Assembly: GCA_016721625.1 (NCBI GenBank)
Contig: JADKHR010000001.1
Location: 2,604,001-2,668,000 of the forward strand
Direction of reading: 5' to 3'
DNA from: Elusimicrobiota bacterium
Lineage (GTDB): Bacteria > Elusimicrobiota > Elusimicrobia > FEN-1173
Length of the DNA: 64,000 bases
Positions 17,373 to 26,308 of this stretch are shown here, piece after piece. How positions within the stretch are numbered: the first letter of the stretch is position 1; each line of letters begins with the position of its first letter. The translations under genes were made by a program, and so were the position numbers. The notes under the pieces are model-generated. The model searched no databases, was not told the origin of the DNA, and saw nothing but the letters and a program-made list of their open reading frames with translations.

Positions 17373-18514
17373 ATGTCGTTTCCAACGAACGAGCCGGACG
17401 CGCGTCTTCTTTTCAATCTGCACGAACCCCTGGGCCCGGTCCGGTTTGGCCGCCTTCTGAGCCATTTCGGGTCCGCCGTCTCAGCGCTGAGTTCCGGTCC
17501 GGGGCCCTGGGCCGAGGTCGAAGGGTTTGGCGACCGGGCCGTTGATTTTTTTCGCGCGCTGGAAAAAGCGCTTCCAGCCCTTGAGAATGAAAAAAAAGAA
17601 GCGGCCCGATTGGGCGCCCGGATTCTGTGTGGGTTGGATGACGAATATCCTGAGGGGTTTCGGCGTCTTCGGGACGCTCCCCCGGTTTTATACGTGTGGG
17701 GGAAACTGAAACCCGTGGATGGATTGGGCATCGCCCTCGTGGGCTCGCGGCGGCCGTCCCCTTACGGCGTGGCGGCGGCGGAGCGGTTGGCCCGGGAGTT
17801 GGCGAAGGCCGGGGTCACGGTGGTGAGCGGTTTAGCGCGCGGCATCGACGGCGCGGCCCACGCGGCGGCTCTGGCGGCCGGTGGACGGACCGTGGGTGTT
17901 TTGGGGAGCGGTTTCTCCCGTTTTTATCCGGTCGAACACCGGAAACTGGCCGAGAAAATGGCGGAGAAGGCGGCCGTGGTGACGGAGTTTCCTCTCGCCG
18001 CCGAACCCGATTCCGGCCATTTTCCCCGGCGCAACCGGCTCATCGCCGCGCTGTCCTTGGGGGTGGTCGTGGTGGAGGCTTTGGAGAGGAGCGGGGCGCT
18101 GATCACGGCGGGCCTCGCCGCCGAACAAGGCCGGGACGTTTTCGCCGTGCCGGGTTCCATTTTTTCCCCTGTCAGCCGGGGCCCCACCGTCTTTTGAAAC
18201 AGGGGGCGAAACTGGTGGAGAGCGCCGCGGACGTGTTGGATGAAATCGCGGCGTTTCGTGATCTCTTGGGCTCAAGGCCGGTCGCTGGTGAACCGCCCGC
18301 CGTCCCTCTTCATGAAGGCCTCTCGAACCCAGGGCGGATTTTGTTAGCCGCCCTCTCGCTCGAACCGGTAGGGATCGACGAATTGGCGCAACAGACCGGC
18401 CTGACGGCCGCCTCGGCGGCCCGGGAACTTCTGAACCTTGAGTTAGCGGGGCTGGCTCGGGCGTTGCCTGGAAAAAATTTCGTTTGCTCGGAACGTTCAC
18501 TGACACCCGATTAA
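17373..18514 (+). CDS. dprA: DNA processing protein DprA (frameshifted)
   Basis: The Rossmann-like DprA core is clear: GIALVGSRRPSPYGVAAAERLA, VVSGLARGIDGAAHAAAL, and VFAVPGSIFSPVSRGP. The first frame then stops at 18197, but the expected continuation (HRLLKQGAKLVESAADVLDEI) and a C-terminal winged-helix-like domain follow in the next frame up to the stop at 18514. One missing C in the GGGGCCCC run near 18182 accounts for this. DprA loads RecA on incoming DNA during natural transformation. It is followed by topA, a common neighbour. Confidence 0.85.
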
Positions 18515-18532
18515 TGGAAAAGAGAGCCAGCC

Positions 18533-20713
18533 ATGTCCAAATCCCTTCTCATCGTTGAGTCTCCCACAAAAGAGCGGACCATCGCGCCCATGCTGGGAAA
18601 AGAATTTGTGGTCCGGAGTTCCTACGGCCACATCCGGGACCTGCCCAAAAAGGGGCTGGGGGTCGATGTCGATAAAAATTTCGCTCCCTCCTATGTGGTT
18701 CTGCCCAAAGCGAAAAAGATCCTGACGGAGCTTGTTCGATTGGTCGCGAAGGCGGATCATGTCTACCTCGCCACCGACTACGATCGGGAGGGGGAAGCCA
18801 TCGCCTGGCATTTGAGCAAGGCGTTGAAACTTTCCAAAGCCAAGGCCGAGCGCGTCACTTTCCACGAAATCACCCGGGAGGCCATCCGGGAGGCGGTCCA
18901 GCATCACCGCCCTATCGACGAATCCTTGGTCGACGCTCAAGTGGCGCGGCGGGTTTTGGACCGGCTGGTGGGCTACCGGCTGTCGCCGCTTCTGTGGGAT
19001 AAAATCCGCCCGGGCCTTTCCGCGGGACGGGTGCAGTCCGTGGCCGTGCGATTGATCTGCGCCCGGGAAGAGGAGATCGAAAAGTTTAAACCCGAAGAAT
19101 ATTGGACCCTGACGGCCTTGCTGGCGAAAGAGGGGGCGACCTTCACCGCGGGGCTCTTCGCCAAGGGAACGGAGAAATTCGGCAAGTTCTCATTCCGCCA
19201 AAAAGGATCCGTGGACGAGGTGTTGGCCGACCTGAAGGGCGCGGCCTACACGGTGCGGTCCGTGGAGCCCAAAGAACGCAAACGGTCCCCCGCACCGCCG
19301 TTCACCACGGCGTCGCTCCAGCAAGACGCCTCGCGGCGGCTTCATTTTTCAGCCTCCCGCATCATGGTGGTGGCCCAGCAGTTGTACGAGGGAATCGAAG
19401 TCGAGCCGGGGGAAGGACCGGTGGGTCTCATCACCTACATGCGGACGGATTCCGTCCAGGTGGCTAAAGTGGCCCAGACCGAAGCGGTCTCTTTTATCAA
19501 AAAGACTTATGGGAAGGACCACCTCCCCCCCAAACCCCGGATTTACAAAACCAAGAGCAAGGGCGCCCAGGAAGCCCACGAAGCCATTCGCCCGACCCAA
19601 CCCTCGCGCACCCCTGAATCGGTGAGGAAATATTTGGAGCCGGACCAATTTAAACTTTATGAGCTGATTTGGCGGAGGTTCCTCGCGAGCCAGATGGCCG
19701 ACGCCCTCTACGATACGGTCACTGTTGATATTGCGGCTCAGGCCTATCTGTTCCGCGCCACGGGGCACACCTTGAGATTCCCCGGTTACCTGGCGGTCTA
19801 CGGAGAAGTGGCCGAAGAGGACGCCAAGAAAGACGGGGAAGAATCCTCCACGGCGCTTCCGCCTCTGACCCAGGGCGATCTCTTGGTCCTTAAAGAGCTC
19901 ACGCCCGAACAACATTTCACAGAGCCGCCTCCGCGGTTCAATGAGGCGAGCTTGGTGAAAACGCTGGAAGAGTTCGGCATTGGGCGACCCTCCACCTATG
20001 CTTTCATCATCCACACCATCGTGGACCGGAGCTACGTCCGCTTGGAAGAGCGCCGGTTCTATCCGACCAGCTTGGGACGCGTTGTGGACCGCCAGCTGGT
20101 GGATCATTTTCCCGACATCGTGAGCGTGGACTTTACCGCCACGCTGGAAGGTCAGCTGGACAGCATCGCCGAATCCAAGGCCGATTGGGTGAAGGTCCTC
20201 CGGGCCTTCTATGACCCGTTCGAGGCGGAGATCGAGAAAGCCAAAAAAGGAATGCCGAAGATCGAAATCAAACCCGAGCCCACCGACGAAAAATGCCCCA
20301 AGTGCGAGGCCCCCATGGGTCTTCGTGAGAACCGCGAGGGGCGCTATCTGGCCTGTAGCCGGTACCCGGACTGCAAGAGCACCATCCCGGTGGATCGCGA
20401 AGGAAAAAAAATCGTTCCGCAGGTGACCAACGAAGTCTGTCCCAATTGCGCGAAACCCTTGGTGATCCGCACGGGACGCGGGTTTGGCCGCCGGCCCTCC
20501 CGCTACCTGGCCTGCACGGGATATCCCGAGTGTAAAACGACTTTTTCCATCGACAAAGAAGGAAACAAAATCATTCGGCCCAAGCCCGAACCCACGGAAC
20601 ACAAATGCCAAAAATGCGGCCGCATGATGTGGAAACGGGTGGGCAAACGGGGCCCCTTCATCGCTTGTTCGGGGTTTCCCAAGTGCCGAAACATCAAGCC
20701 GTTACCGGCCTAA
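18533..20713 (+). CDS. topA: DNA topoisomerase I
   Basis: A 726-aa type IA topoisomerase. The Toprim domain begins at the N terminus (KSLLIVESPTKERTI, with YLATDYDREGEAIAWHL), the catalytic Tyr is in VGLITYMRTDSVQV (about residue 300), and the C terminus carries three four-cysteine zinc ribbons (about 585-612, 633-667 and 690-717: CPKCEAP..., CPNCAKP..., CQKCGRM...). It relaxes negative supercoils. The spacing and domain count are ordinary for bacteria. Confidence 0.97.
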   Translation: MSKSLLIVESPTKERTIAPMLGKEFVVRSSYGHIRDLPKKGLGVDVDKNFAPSYVVLPKAKKILTELVRLVAKADHVYLATDYDREGEAIAWHLSKALKLSKAKAERVTFHEITREAIREAVQHHRPIDESLVDAQVARRVLDRLVGYRLSPLLWDKIRPGLSAGRVQSVAVRLICAREEEIEKFKPEEYWTLTALLAKEGATFTAGLFAKGTEKFGKFSFRQKGSVDEVLADLKGAAYTVRSVEPKERKRSPAPPFTTASLQQDASRRLHFSASRIMVVAQQLYEGIEVEPGEGPVGLITYMRTDSVQVAKVAQTEAVSFIKKTYGKDHLPPKPRIYKTKSKGAQEAHEAIRPTQPSRTPESVRKYLEPDQFKLYELIWRRFLASQMADALYDTVTVDIAAQAYLFRATGHTLRFPGYLAVYGEVAEEDAKKDGEESSTALPPLTQGDLLVLKELTPEQHFTEPPPRFNEASLVKTLEEFGIGRPSTYAFIIHTIVDRSYVRLEERRFYPTSLGRVVDRQLVDHFPDIVSVDFTATLEGQLDSIAESKADWVKVLRAFYDPFEAEIEKAKKGMPKIEIKPEPTDEKCPKCEAPMGLRENREGRYLACSRYPDCKSTIPVDREGKKIVPQVTNEVCPNCAKPLVIRTGRGFGRRPSRYLACTGYPECKTTFSIDKEGNKIIRPKPEPTEHKCQKCGRMMWKRVGKRGPFIACSGFPKCRNIKPLPA

Positions 20714-20719
20714 TTCCGC

Positions 20720-21637
20720 GTGGGAATTGACGAGGCACTGGAGCGTTTTTGGATTTATTTGAGGGGAGAGCGAAGTTTGGCTCCCGCCACGCTCCGCGCC
20801 TATCGGTCGGATTTGGGGTCTTTCGCCCTTTATTGGCGCGAGAAAATGGGGGACCGGCCCGTCGCGAGCGCGGACCGCTCCGCGCTCCGCCCTTTTTTGG
20901 CGCGGCTCGGCGAGCGGGACTGGCGCCGAGCCACCCTCCTCCGGAAATACGAAGCGCTCTGGTCTTTTTTTCGGTTTCTCCAACGCAAAGGGATTTCTCC
21001 ACAGATCGCCACCGAAGGACTCGTCCGCCCGAAACCCGAACGGCGGGTCCCCGGTTTTTTGAACGAGGGGGAGGTGGCGCGTCTTCTGACGCCACGGGAG
21101 GCGGGCCGCCGCAAGGGCGGAGCCCTGCGAGCCTCCCGAGACGCGGCGCTCTTGGAACTGCTCTATTCCTCGGGGCTCCGGGCGGAGGAAATATCATCGT
21201 TGACCGTGGCGTCCTTGGACCCCTGGGAGGGGTCGGTACGGGTCTTCGGGAAGGGATCCCGCGAGAGGCTGGTTCCTGTCGGGGAGTCGGCCCTGTCCCG
21301 CCTGAGGGTCTATCTTCAACAGCGGGGGATCGACCTTTTGACCGGCGTGGGCGGGGGAGCGTCCGTGCCGTTGTTCGCCGGCCTAAACGGAAAACGAATG
21401 GACGTGCGCACGGTGCGCCGCGCGGTGGAAAGCGCCGGTCGGGCGGCCGGCCTCGCGCGGGTGTATCCCCATCTTCTGCGGCATTCCTTCGCCACCCATC
21501 TCCTGGACCGCGGTTGCGACCTGAGGTCCGTCCAGGAAATGCTGGGACACAAAAACCTGTCGACCACCCAAATCTACACCCACGTGACGACCGATCGACT
21601 CCGCCGCGTTTATGAAAAAGCGCATCCCCGCGCCTGA
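20720..21637 (+). CDS. xerC: Tyrosine recombinase XerC/XerD
   Basis: A 305-aa tyrosine recombinase. The SAM-like N-terminal domain (about 1-95) is followed by the catalytic set: Arg in LLYSSGLRAEEI, HLLRHSFATHLL (H-x2-R), LGHKNLSTTQIYTHV (second His and the nucleophile Tyr). Position after topA and before the dcw cluster argues for the housekeeping chromosome-dimer resolvase rather than a phage integrase. XerC versus XerD cannot be told apart here. The GTG start lies six bases after the topA stop. Confidence 0.92.
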   Translation: MGIDEALERFWIYLRGERSLAPATLRAYRSDLGSFALYWREKMGDRPVASADRSALRPFLARLGERDWRRATLLRKYEALWSFFRFLQRKGISPQIATEGLVRPKPERRVPGFLNEGEVARLLTPREAGRRKGGALRASRDAALLELLYSSGLRAEEISSLTVASLDPWEGSVRVFGKGSRERLVPVGESALSRLRVYLQQRGIDLLTGVGGGASVPLFAGLNGKRMDVRTVRRAVESAGRAAGLARVYPHLLRHSFATHLLDRGCDLRSVQEMLGHKNLSTTQIYTHVTTDRLRRVYEKAHPRA

Positions 21638-21640
21638 CCG

Positions 21641-22615
21641 ATGATCCCCGATCCCCATCCTCCGGACAAAATCCAACTTCTGATGGAGGAGACCTCCTGC
21701 GACCGGGCGGAGGCGGAACTGGCCATGTCCCTGGCGGGGTTCGACTTGGAAAAAGCGATCCGCACCATCGGATCCCTGCTCCGCCACATTGTCGTGGTCA
21801 AAGGCAAGTTTGTCGACGGCGACCGGAATCTCCACGGACTGTTGATCCTGATCGCGGACACGCGGCGGGAGCACCTGTTCCGCGCCCGCGCCGTCGTTTC
21901 TTACAATCCCGGCCTCCATGAGACTTCCCTGGACCACCCGTGGTATGAATTCGAACGGAGCCTCTACGCCGCCCGTCTCGGCGAGGGCGCCCTCCAGCAG
22001 TTGAGCCAGGATCTGGAACGCGCTTTCACGGAACGGCTCGAATCCCAGCGGGATCGATTTTTTTCCGCTCTTAAATCTCCTCAACATGAGGGCCTTCCGG
22101 AATTTCTCAACGAAGGGCTCTCGGCCGCTTTTCCGGGCCGGGTGGAGGCGGTCTACGTGCCGGAAGTGATCGATTGGGATCAGTTTCATCGCTTTCCCAT
22201 CAAGGGGGAGGAACGGGCGTTTCCGGGAGGTCTTCCGTCTCGGCCTCACCCCCCCGGGGAAAACCTGGCGCTCCACCTCGACTTGATGCCCGAGGAGCAG
22301 GGGGTCGCCGCGCGGGACATTCGCGTGGGAGACACCGTGACGGCTCTCTTGGCGGATGGTCGGGACATCGCCCAATATCTGGCGAAACTCTTCGGAGCCA
22401 TGGCCGAAACAGGGCCGCGACCTTTTGAAGCGCCGGTGGAAACCCTGCGGAACGAAAACGGGCGGGTGCGATTTCATCTGCGGATTTCCGCCGGGATCCT
22501 CGGCGTGGCGGAAGTTTCCGAAGAGTCCCGCGTGCGGGTCCGACGGCGGCGCGCCGAAAGCGGGTGGCGCCGTTGGTTGGGTGTCGGCAACGCCCCGTCC
22601 GTTTCTCGTCGTTAG
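21641..22615 (+). CDS. UBA/TS-N-domain protein of unknown function
   Basis: The N terminus (residues about 8-45: KIQLLMEETSCDRAEAELAMSLAGFDLEKAIRTI) fits the UBA/EF-Ts N-terminal three-helix fold, with the LM-x-T-x-C...A-x2-AL-x-GFD-x2-KAI pattern seen in EF-Ts and NAC. The remaining 280 residues are not recognised. They include a segment on autonomous alpha/beta folding (HIVVVKGKFVDGDRNLHGLLILIADTRR), a helical stretch, and a basic, Arg-rich C terminus that could touch nucleic acid. It starts 4 bases after xerC, so it is probably co-transcribed with it. Confidence 0.6.
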   Translation: MIPDPHPPDKIQLLMEETSCDRAEAELAMSLAGFDLEKAIRTIGSLLRHIVVVKGKFVDGDRNLHGLLILIADTRREHLFRARAVVSYNPGLHETSLDHPWYEFERSLYAARLGEGALQQLSQDLERAFTERLESQRDRFFSALKSPQHEGLPEFLNEGLSAAFPGRVEAVYVPEVIDWDQFHRFPIKGEERAFPGGLPSRPHPPGENLALHLDLMPEEQGVAARDIRVGDTVTALLADGRDIAQYLAKLFGAMAETGPRPFEAPVETLRNENGRVRFHLRISAGILGVAEVSEESRVRVRRRRAESGWRRWLGVGNAPSVSRR

Positions 22616-22668
22616 AATTCCTTTTCGTTCCTCTCTTCAGGTCCCCAAAAAAGCCCCCTAAAAAGATC

Positions 22669-22697
22669 TTGACAAACCCGGCGGTCTTCACTATGCT
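22669..22697 (+). promoter_or_regulatory. Promoter of the mraZ division/cell-wall cluster
   Basis: TTGACA (22669-22674), a 17-base spacer and TATGCT (22692-22697), 30 bases before the mraZ ATG. The leader contains GTGGGG and GTGG repeats (GTGGAAGAAAGTGGGG and GTGGAAAAGTGGGGAAAA, the latter just inside the gene), which resemble the spaced GTGGG/TGGGN boxes recognised by MraZ upstream of its own operon. Autoregulation is inferred from that. Confidence 0.65.
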
Positions 22698-22726
22698 TAA
22701 ACAGTCGTGGAAGAAAGTGGGGTTCA

Positions 22727-23188
22727 ATGGGGACAATTGTGGAAAAGTGGGGAAAACAAATTCCGTTTCTCAGCGGCGAGCATCGGCACGGGCTCGACGA
22801 AAAAAGGCGGCTGGCGCTCCCGGCCCGCCTCCGCCAAAACCAGCGGCGCTGGGTGATGGCGCGAGGGTGGGAGGGGTGTCTCGCCCTCTACACGGAGGTC
22901 GAATGGAAGAAATTGATAGCGAAGTTAGATGCGCTTCCGGTCGCCAACAAGGTTCATGCTCGCGCCTTCAAGCGGCTTTTAATTTCCGGGGCGATCTTGG
23001 CGGACGTGGATGGGCAGGGGCGCCTCTTGGTCCCCGAATCCTTAGGGCTCTACGCCGGCATTCAAAAAGAGGTGACCGTTGTCGGAATGGAGACCCGGAT
23101 CGAACTTTGGTCTTCGGAGCGCTGGGATCGGTATAAGAAAACAGCGGAAAAAAGCGCGGCTCGGATCGCGGCTGAAATTGATTTGTAG
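22727..23188 (+). CDS. mraZ: Transcriptional regulator MraZ
   Basis: A 153-aa protein with two SpoVT/AbrB-like swapped-hairpin halves: LDEKRRLALPARLRQ near residue 20-35 and ADVDGQGRLLVPESL near residue 90-105. MraZ binds repeats in front of the dcw cluster and controls it. It is the first gene of the cluster here, directly behind a good promoter. Confidence 0.9.
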   Translation: MGTIVEKWGKQIPFLSGEHRHGLDEKRRLALPARLRQNQRRWVMARGWEGCLALYTEVEWKKLIAKLDALPVANKVHARAFKRLLISGAILADVDGQGRLLVPESLGLYAGIQKEVTVVGMETRIELWSSERWDRYKKTAEKSAARIAAEIDL

Positions 23189-23206
23189 GCGGGGCAAGGC
23201 GGGAAC

Positions 23207-24091
23207 TTGGACGTGATTGAAGAGGGCGCCCATCGGTCCGTGATGGCGGCCGAAAGCCTTTCGGGGCTTCAGGTGAAGCCCGGGGGTGTTTACGTGGACG
23301 CCACCGTGGGTTTGGGCGGGCATGCGGAACTGATCTTGGAGGCTTCCGGGCCTGACGGGCGGGTGACGGGTTTGGACCGGGACCCGAACTCTCTGGAAGC
23401 GTCGCGCCAACGGTTGGCGCGATTTGGCGACCGGGCTCGGTTTGTGGCGGGAAACTTTAATCGTTTTGACGAGCGCGCCGGTTTGGGTCCCGCCTCGGTG
23501 GATGGGATCTTGGCAGATTTGGGCGTTTCCTCGCCCCAATTGGATCGGGCGGAACGGGGGTTCAGCCTGCTTCGATCCGGTCCGCTGGACATGCGCATGG
23601 ATCCCACCCAGGGGCTCACGGCGAAAGAAATGTTCCAACGCGCTTCCGAAGAAGAGATCGAGGGGTGGTTGCGGGCGGCGGGGGAAGCCCGCTTTGCGCG
23701 GAAACTGGCGCGGCGGTTAAGGGAGGCGGCTCCCGGTATTTCAACGACGGAGGATTTAGCCGGGGCGGTGTCTCGCTGGGTTCCAAGGCGGGGTCGAACC
23801 CATCCGGCGACCCGGGTCTTTCTCGCTTTCCGGATGGCCGTGAACCGGGAATTGGAAAGTTTGGATGAATTTTTGAGGAGGGCGCCGGCGGTCCTGAAGC
23901 CGGGGGGGCGGCTTGCGGTGATCTCGTTTCATTCGGGAGAGGACCGAAAGGTGAAGTGGTTCGGTCGGGAAGCGTCGGCCGCGGGTCTTTTAAAAATCGT
24001 GGTCAAGAAACCGCTGGAACCTTCCGATGCGGAGCGGCGCGAGAACCCCCGAAGTCGGAGCGCGAAATTGAGGGTGTTCGAAAAAATTTAA
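23207..24091 (+). CDS. rsmH: 16S rRNA (cytosine1402-N4)-methyltransferase
   Basis: A 294-aa MraW/RsmH methyltransferase with the S-adenosylmethionine site VDATVGLGGHAELILE and the family motifs ADLGVSSPQLDRAERGFS, GPLDMRMD and FHSGEDRKVKWF (usually FHSLEDR-x-VK). TTG 23207 is used as start; GTG 23213 is an alternative. It methylates C1402 of 16S rRNA and is the standard second gene of the cluster. Confidence 0.94.
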   Translation: MDVIEEGAHRSVMAAESLSGLQVKPGGVYVDATVGLGGHAELILEASGPDGRVTGLDRDPNSLEASRQRLARFGDRARFVAGNFNRFDERAGLGPASVDGILADLGVSSPQLDRAERGFSLLRSGPLDMRMDPTQGLTAKEMFQRASEEEIEGWLRAAGEARFARKLARRLREAAPGISTTEDLAGAVSRWVPRRGRTHPATRVFLAFRMAVNRELESLDEFLRRAPAVLKPGGRLAVISFHSGEDRKVKWFGREASAAGLLKIVVKKPLEPSDAERRENPRSRSAKLRVFEKI

Positions 24092-24149
24092 CGGCGACAA
24101 CGCCGCAGGTTCAGAAAGTATCTTTACTCGGCGGATGACCCGCTCTTTT

Positions 24150-24233
24150 TTGACGCCGCGAGCGCGCGGCGAACGGTTCGGGGATCGGGAGTTCCTCTCG
24201 GCGGAACGCCCGGTCTCCTTGACACCACGAGCG
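24150..24233 (+). repeat. Pair of imperfect 15-bp direct repeats between rsmH and ftsL
   Basis: TTGACGCCGCGAGCG (24150-24164) and TTGACACCACGAGCG (24219-24233) match at 13 of 15 positions and lie 69 bases apart in the 223-base gap between rsmH and ftsL. Neither is followed by a recognisable -10 box, so they are more likely protein-binding sites or relics than promoters. Confidence 0.45.
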
Positions 24234-24246
24234 ACACACCCCGGGA

Positions 24247-24295
24247 CGGGAGGGAGAGGGGAACCCCCCCTTTCCCTCCCTCCCGGGTATTTTTG
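24247..24295 (+). terminator. GC-rich hairpin with T run between rsmH and ftsL
   Basis: CGGGAGGGAG (24247-24256) pairs perfectly with CTCCCTCCCG (24276-24285), enclosing a further G-run/C-run, and is followed by GGTATTTTTG. It looks like an intrinsic terminator or attenuator but sits 20 bases before the ftsL start inside a cluster usually transcribed as one unit. Confidence 0.55.
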
Positions 24296-24314
24296 ATTCC
24301 ATCGGAGGGGGCGC

Positions 24315-24593
24315 GTGCGGAGTTGGCGGAACATTCTTCCCACGGTTGTGATCCTGGGCGGGGGGCTCTTTGGCCTGTTGTCGTTGTCGGGCTGGCTCCA
24401 GGTTCAGGCGGTCCGTCTTTCCTATCGGGCCCAAGCGGTCCGCCGGGAATTGGATCAGCTGGACCGGCGTGAACAGTCCGACCTTCGCCGACTCGACGTC
24501 GCTTTGTCCTTGGCCCGCCTGGATGAGAGAGCGCGAGGACGACGGGGGCTCGCTCTCCCTCGCTCCGAACAAATCCGACTGCTCACCGATTAA
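24315..24593 (+). CDS. ftsL: FtsL-like division protein
   Basis: A 92-aa bitopic protein: short basic N terminus, one transmembrane helix (about residues 8-28, ILPTVVILGGGLFGLLSLSGWL) and a periplasmic coiled coil (about 35-75, rich in L/R heptads). Size, topology and position between rsmH and the division transpeptidase fit FtsL, which connects FtsI/FtsW to the divisome. Sequence itself is not diagnostic. Starts at GTG 24315. Confidence 0.75.
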   Translation: MRSWRNILPTVVILGGGLFGLLSLSGWLQVQAVRLSYRAQAVRRELDQLDRREQSDLRRLDVALSLARLDERARGRRGLALPRSEQIRLLTD

Positions 24594-24595
24594 TC

Positions 24596-26308
24596 GTGCG
24601 TAACCGTTTTCGCCTGGTGGCCGGGATCCTCTCTCTGGGTTTCCTCGCGGTCCTGGTCCGGTTGGGTTATCTCCAAGTGTGGCGGCACCAAGACCTCTCT
24701 CTTCGGGCCGACGAGCAGGCTCGCCGCTGGGTGAGGGAAGCCCCGTGCCGCGCCCCCATTCGGGACCGGAACGGCGCCGTTCTGGCCGAATCTGTCCGCG
24801 TCGCCTCCTGTTACGCCGATCCGACCCTTCTTTCCCATCCCGAGCCCACCGCCCGCCGTTTGGCGGGCCCTCTGGGCCTCTCGGCGGCCACTTTGGTGGA
24901 TAGGATCCGCCAAGCGCCTGGCGCGTTCGTTTGGTTGAAGCGCCGGCTTTGCGCCGAAGAGTCCCAGGCCGTCGAACGCGAGAACCTTCGGGGGATCGGA
25001 CTGAAGTGGGAATACCGGCGTTTTTATCCTAATGGCGATCTGGCGGGTCCTCTTCTAGGCATGGTGGGCGAGGAAGGCCGGGGTCTCTCCGGGTTGGAAT
25101 ACGCCTTTAACGAGGATTTCGTTGATGACCAACCCCCCGTCCAGACGTTGCGGGATGGGCGCGGCCGGCGCCTTCCCCTGGTGGGCGCCTCGGAGCGAGT
25201 TCCCGCGGGGGGACTTCGGCTTTCGATTGACCGTACTCTTCAATTTATCGCCGAACGCGAACTGGACTGGAGCGTTCGCCGTTCCCGCGCGCGGGGGGGG
25301 ATCGTGGTGGTCCAGGACCCGCGGACGGGAGAGATTTTGGCGATGGCGGGCCGGCCCGCCCTTTCCTTGAGGGGGGAAGAAGGGCCCAGCCCGCAGGAAT
25401 TGATGGTGGGGGCTGTGCAGTGGTCCTTTGAGCCGGGGTCCACCTTTAAAGTGGTCACCGCCGCGGCGGCGTTGGAAGGGCAACGGGCGCGGCCCGGAGA
25501 CCTCTTGGACTGCGAATCAGGTCATTGGACGGTGGCGGGGGCCGCCATCAACGACCACGAACCCCAGCGCGTGATCACCTTCGCGCGGGCCATGGAGGTG
25601 TCCTCCAACATCGGGTTGGCGAAAATCGGTCTTCGCGTTGGAAAAGAGAAACTTTATGATACTATCCGAGCCTTCGGTTTCGGCGCGCGCACCGGTTTCG
25701 ATCTGCCCGGGGAATCCGCCGGGCTCTTGCGCCCGCCAGCCCAGTGGAGCGGCGTGTCTCTTCCCGTCGTTTCCTTCGGCCAAGAGGTGGGGGTCACCGC
25801 GCTTCAGCTGGCGTCGGCCTACAGCGCCATCGCCAACGGGGGCCTCCTCCTGGAACCGCGGCTCTGCCTCGACGCCGAATGGCCTTCGGGCGCCCATCCC
25901 CGTTGGCCCTCCGTGAGCGAGATTCGCCGGGTCATTTCGCCGGAGACGGCCGCGACTTTGACGGGCATGCTGGAGGGGGTGGTGACCCGGGGAACGGGTC
26001 GGGACGCCGCTCTCCCGGGGTGGGCGGTAGCGAGGAAGACCGGAACGGCTCAGAAGATCGACCCGCGGACGCGGGCCTACTCGGCGGACAAATACGTGGC
26101 GTCGTTCTGCGGGTTTGTCCCCGCCGGCCGTCCGCGTTTGACGATCGTCGTCATCATCGACGAACCCAAGGGAATTTCCTGGGGCGGCTACAACGCGGGT
26201 CCCGTGTTCAAGAACATCGCCTGGCAAGCCCTCTCTCTCCTGGGGGTGCCGCCGGACGTCGCGCCCCAGTTCGCAGAAAAGAAAACCAAAGGACTGCCTC
26301 CCACGTGA
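24596..26308 (+). CDS. ftsI: Penicillin-binding protein, division transpeptidase FtsI
   Basis: A 570-aa class B PBP: N-terminal membrane anchor (about 7-25), the PBP dimerisation domain (with IRDRNGAVLAES), then the transpeptidase domain with the three active-site motifs EPGSTFK (S-x-x-K, about residue 283), SSN (about 336) and KTGTAQ (about 483). No C-terminal PASTA domain. It crosslinks septal peptidoglycan with FtsW, which is encoded further along the cluster. GTG start, three bases after the ftsL stop. Confidence 0.95.
   Translation: MRNRFRLVAGILSLGFLAVLVRLGYLQVWRHQDLSLRADEQARRWVREAPCRAPIRDRNGAVLAESVRVASCYADPTLLSHPEPTARRLAGPLGLSAATLVDRIRQAPGAFVWLKRRLCAEESQAVERENLRGIGLKWEYRRFYPNGDLAGPLLGMVGEEGRGLSGLEYAFNEDFVDDQPPVQTLRDGRGRRLPLVGASERVPAGGLRLSIDRTLQFIAERELDWSVRRSRARGGIVVVQDPRTGEILAMAGRPALSLRGEEGPSPQELMVGAVQWSFEPGSTFKVVTAAAALEGQRARPGDLLDCESGHWTVAGAAINDHEPQRVITFARAMEVSSNIGLAKIGLRVGKEKLYDTIRAFGFGARTGFDLPGESAGLLRPPAQWSGVSLPVVSFGQEVGVTALQLASAYSAIANGGLLLEPRLCLDAEWPSGAHPRWPSVSEIRRVISPETAATLTGMLEGVVTRGTGRDAALPGWAVARKTGTAQKIDPRTRAYSADKYVASFCGFVPAGRPRLTIVVIIDEPKGISWGGYNAGPVFKNIAWQALSLLGVPPDVAPQFAEKKTKGLPPT

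Noticed and set aside
24219..24224. TTGACA before ftsL as a promoter
   Set aside because: No -10 box at 16-18 bases; the sequence is one of a pair of direct repeats instead.
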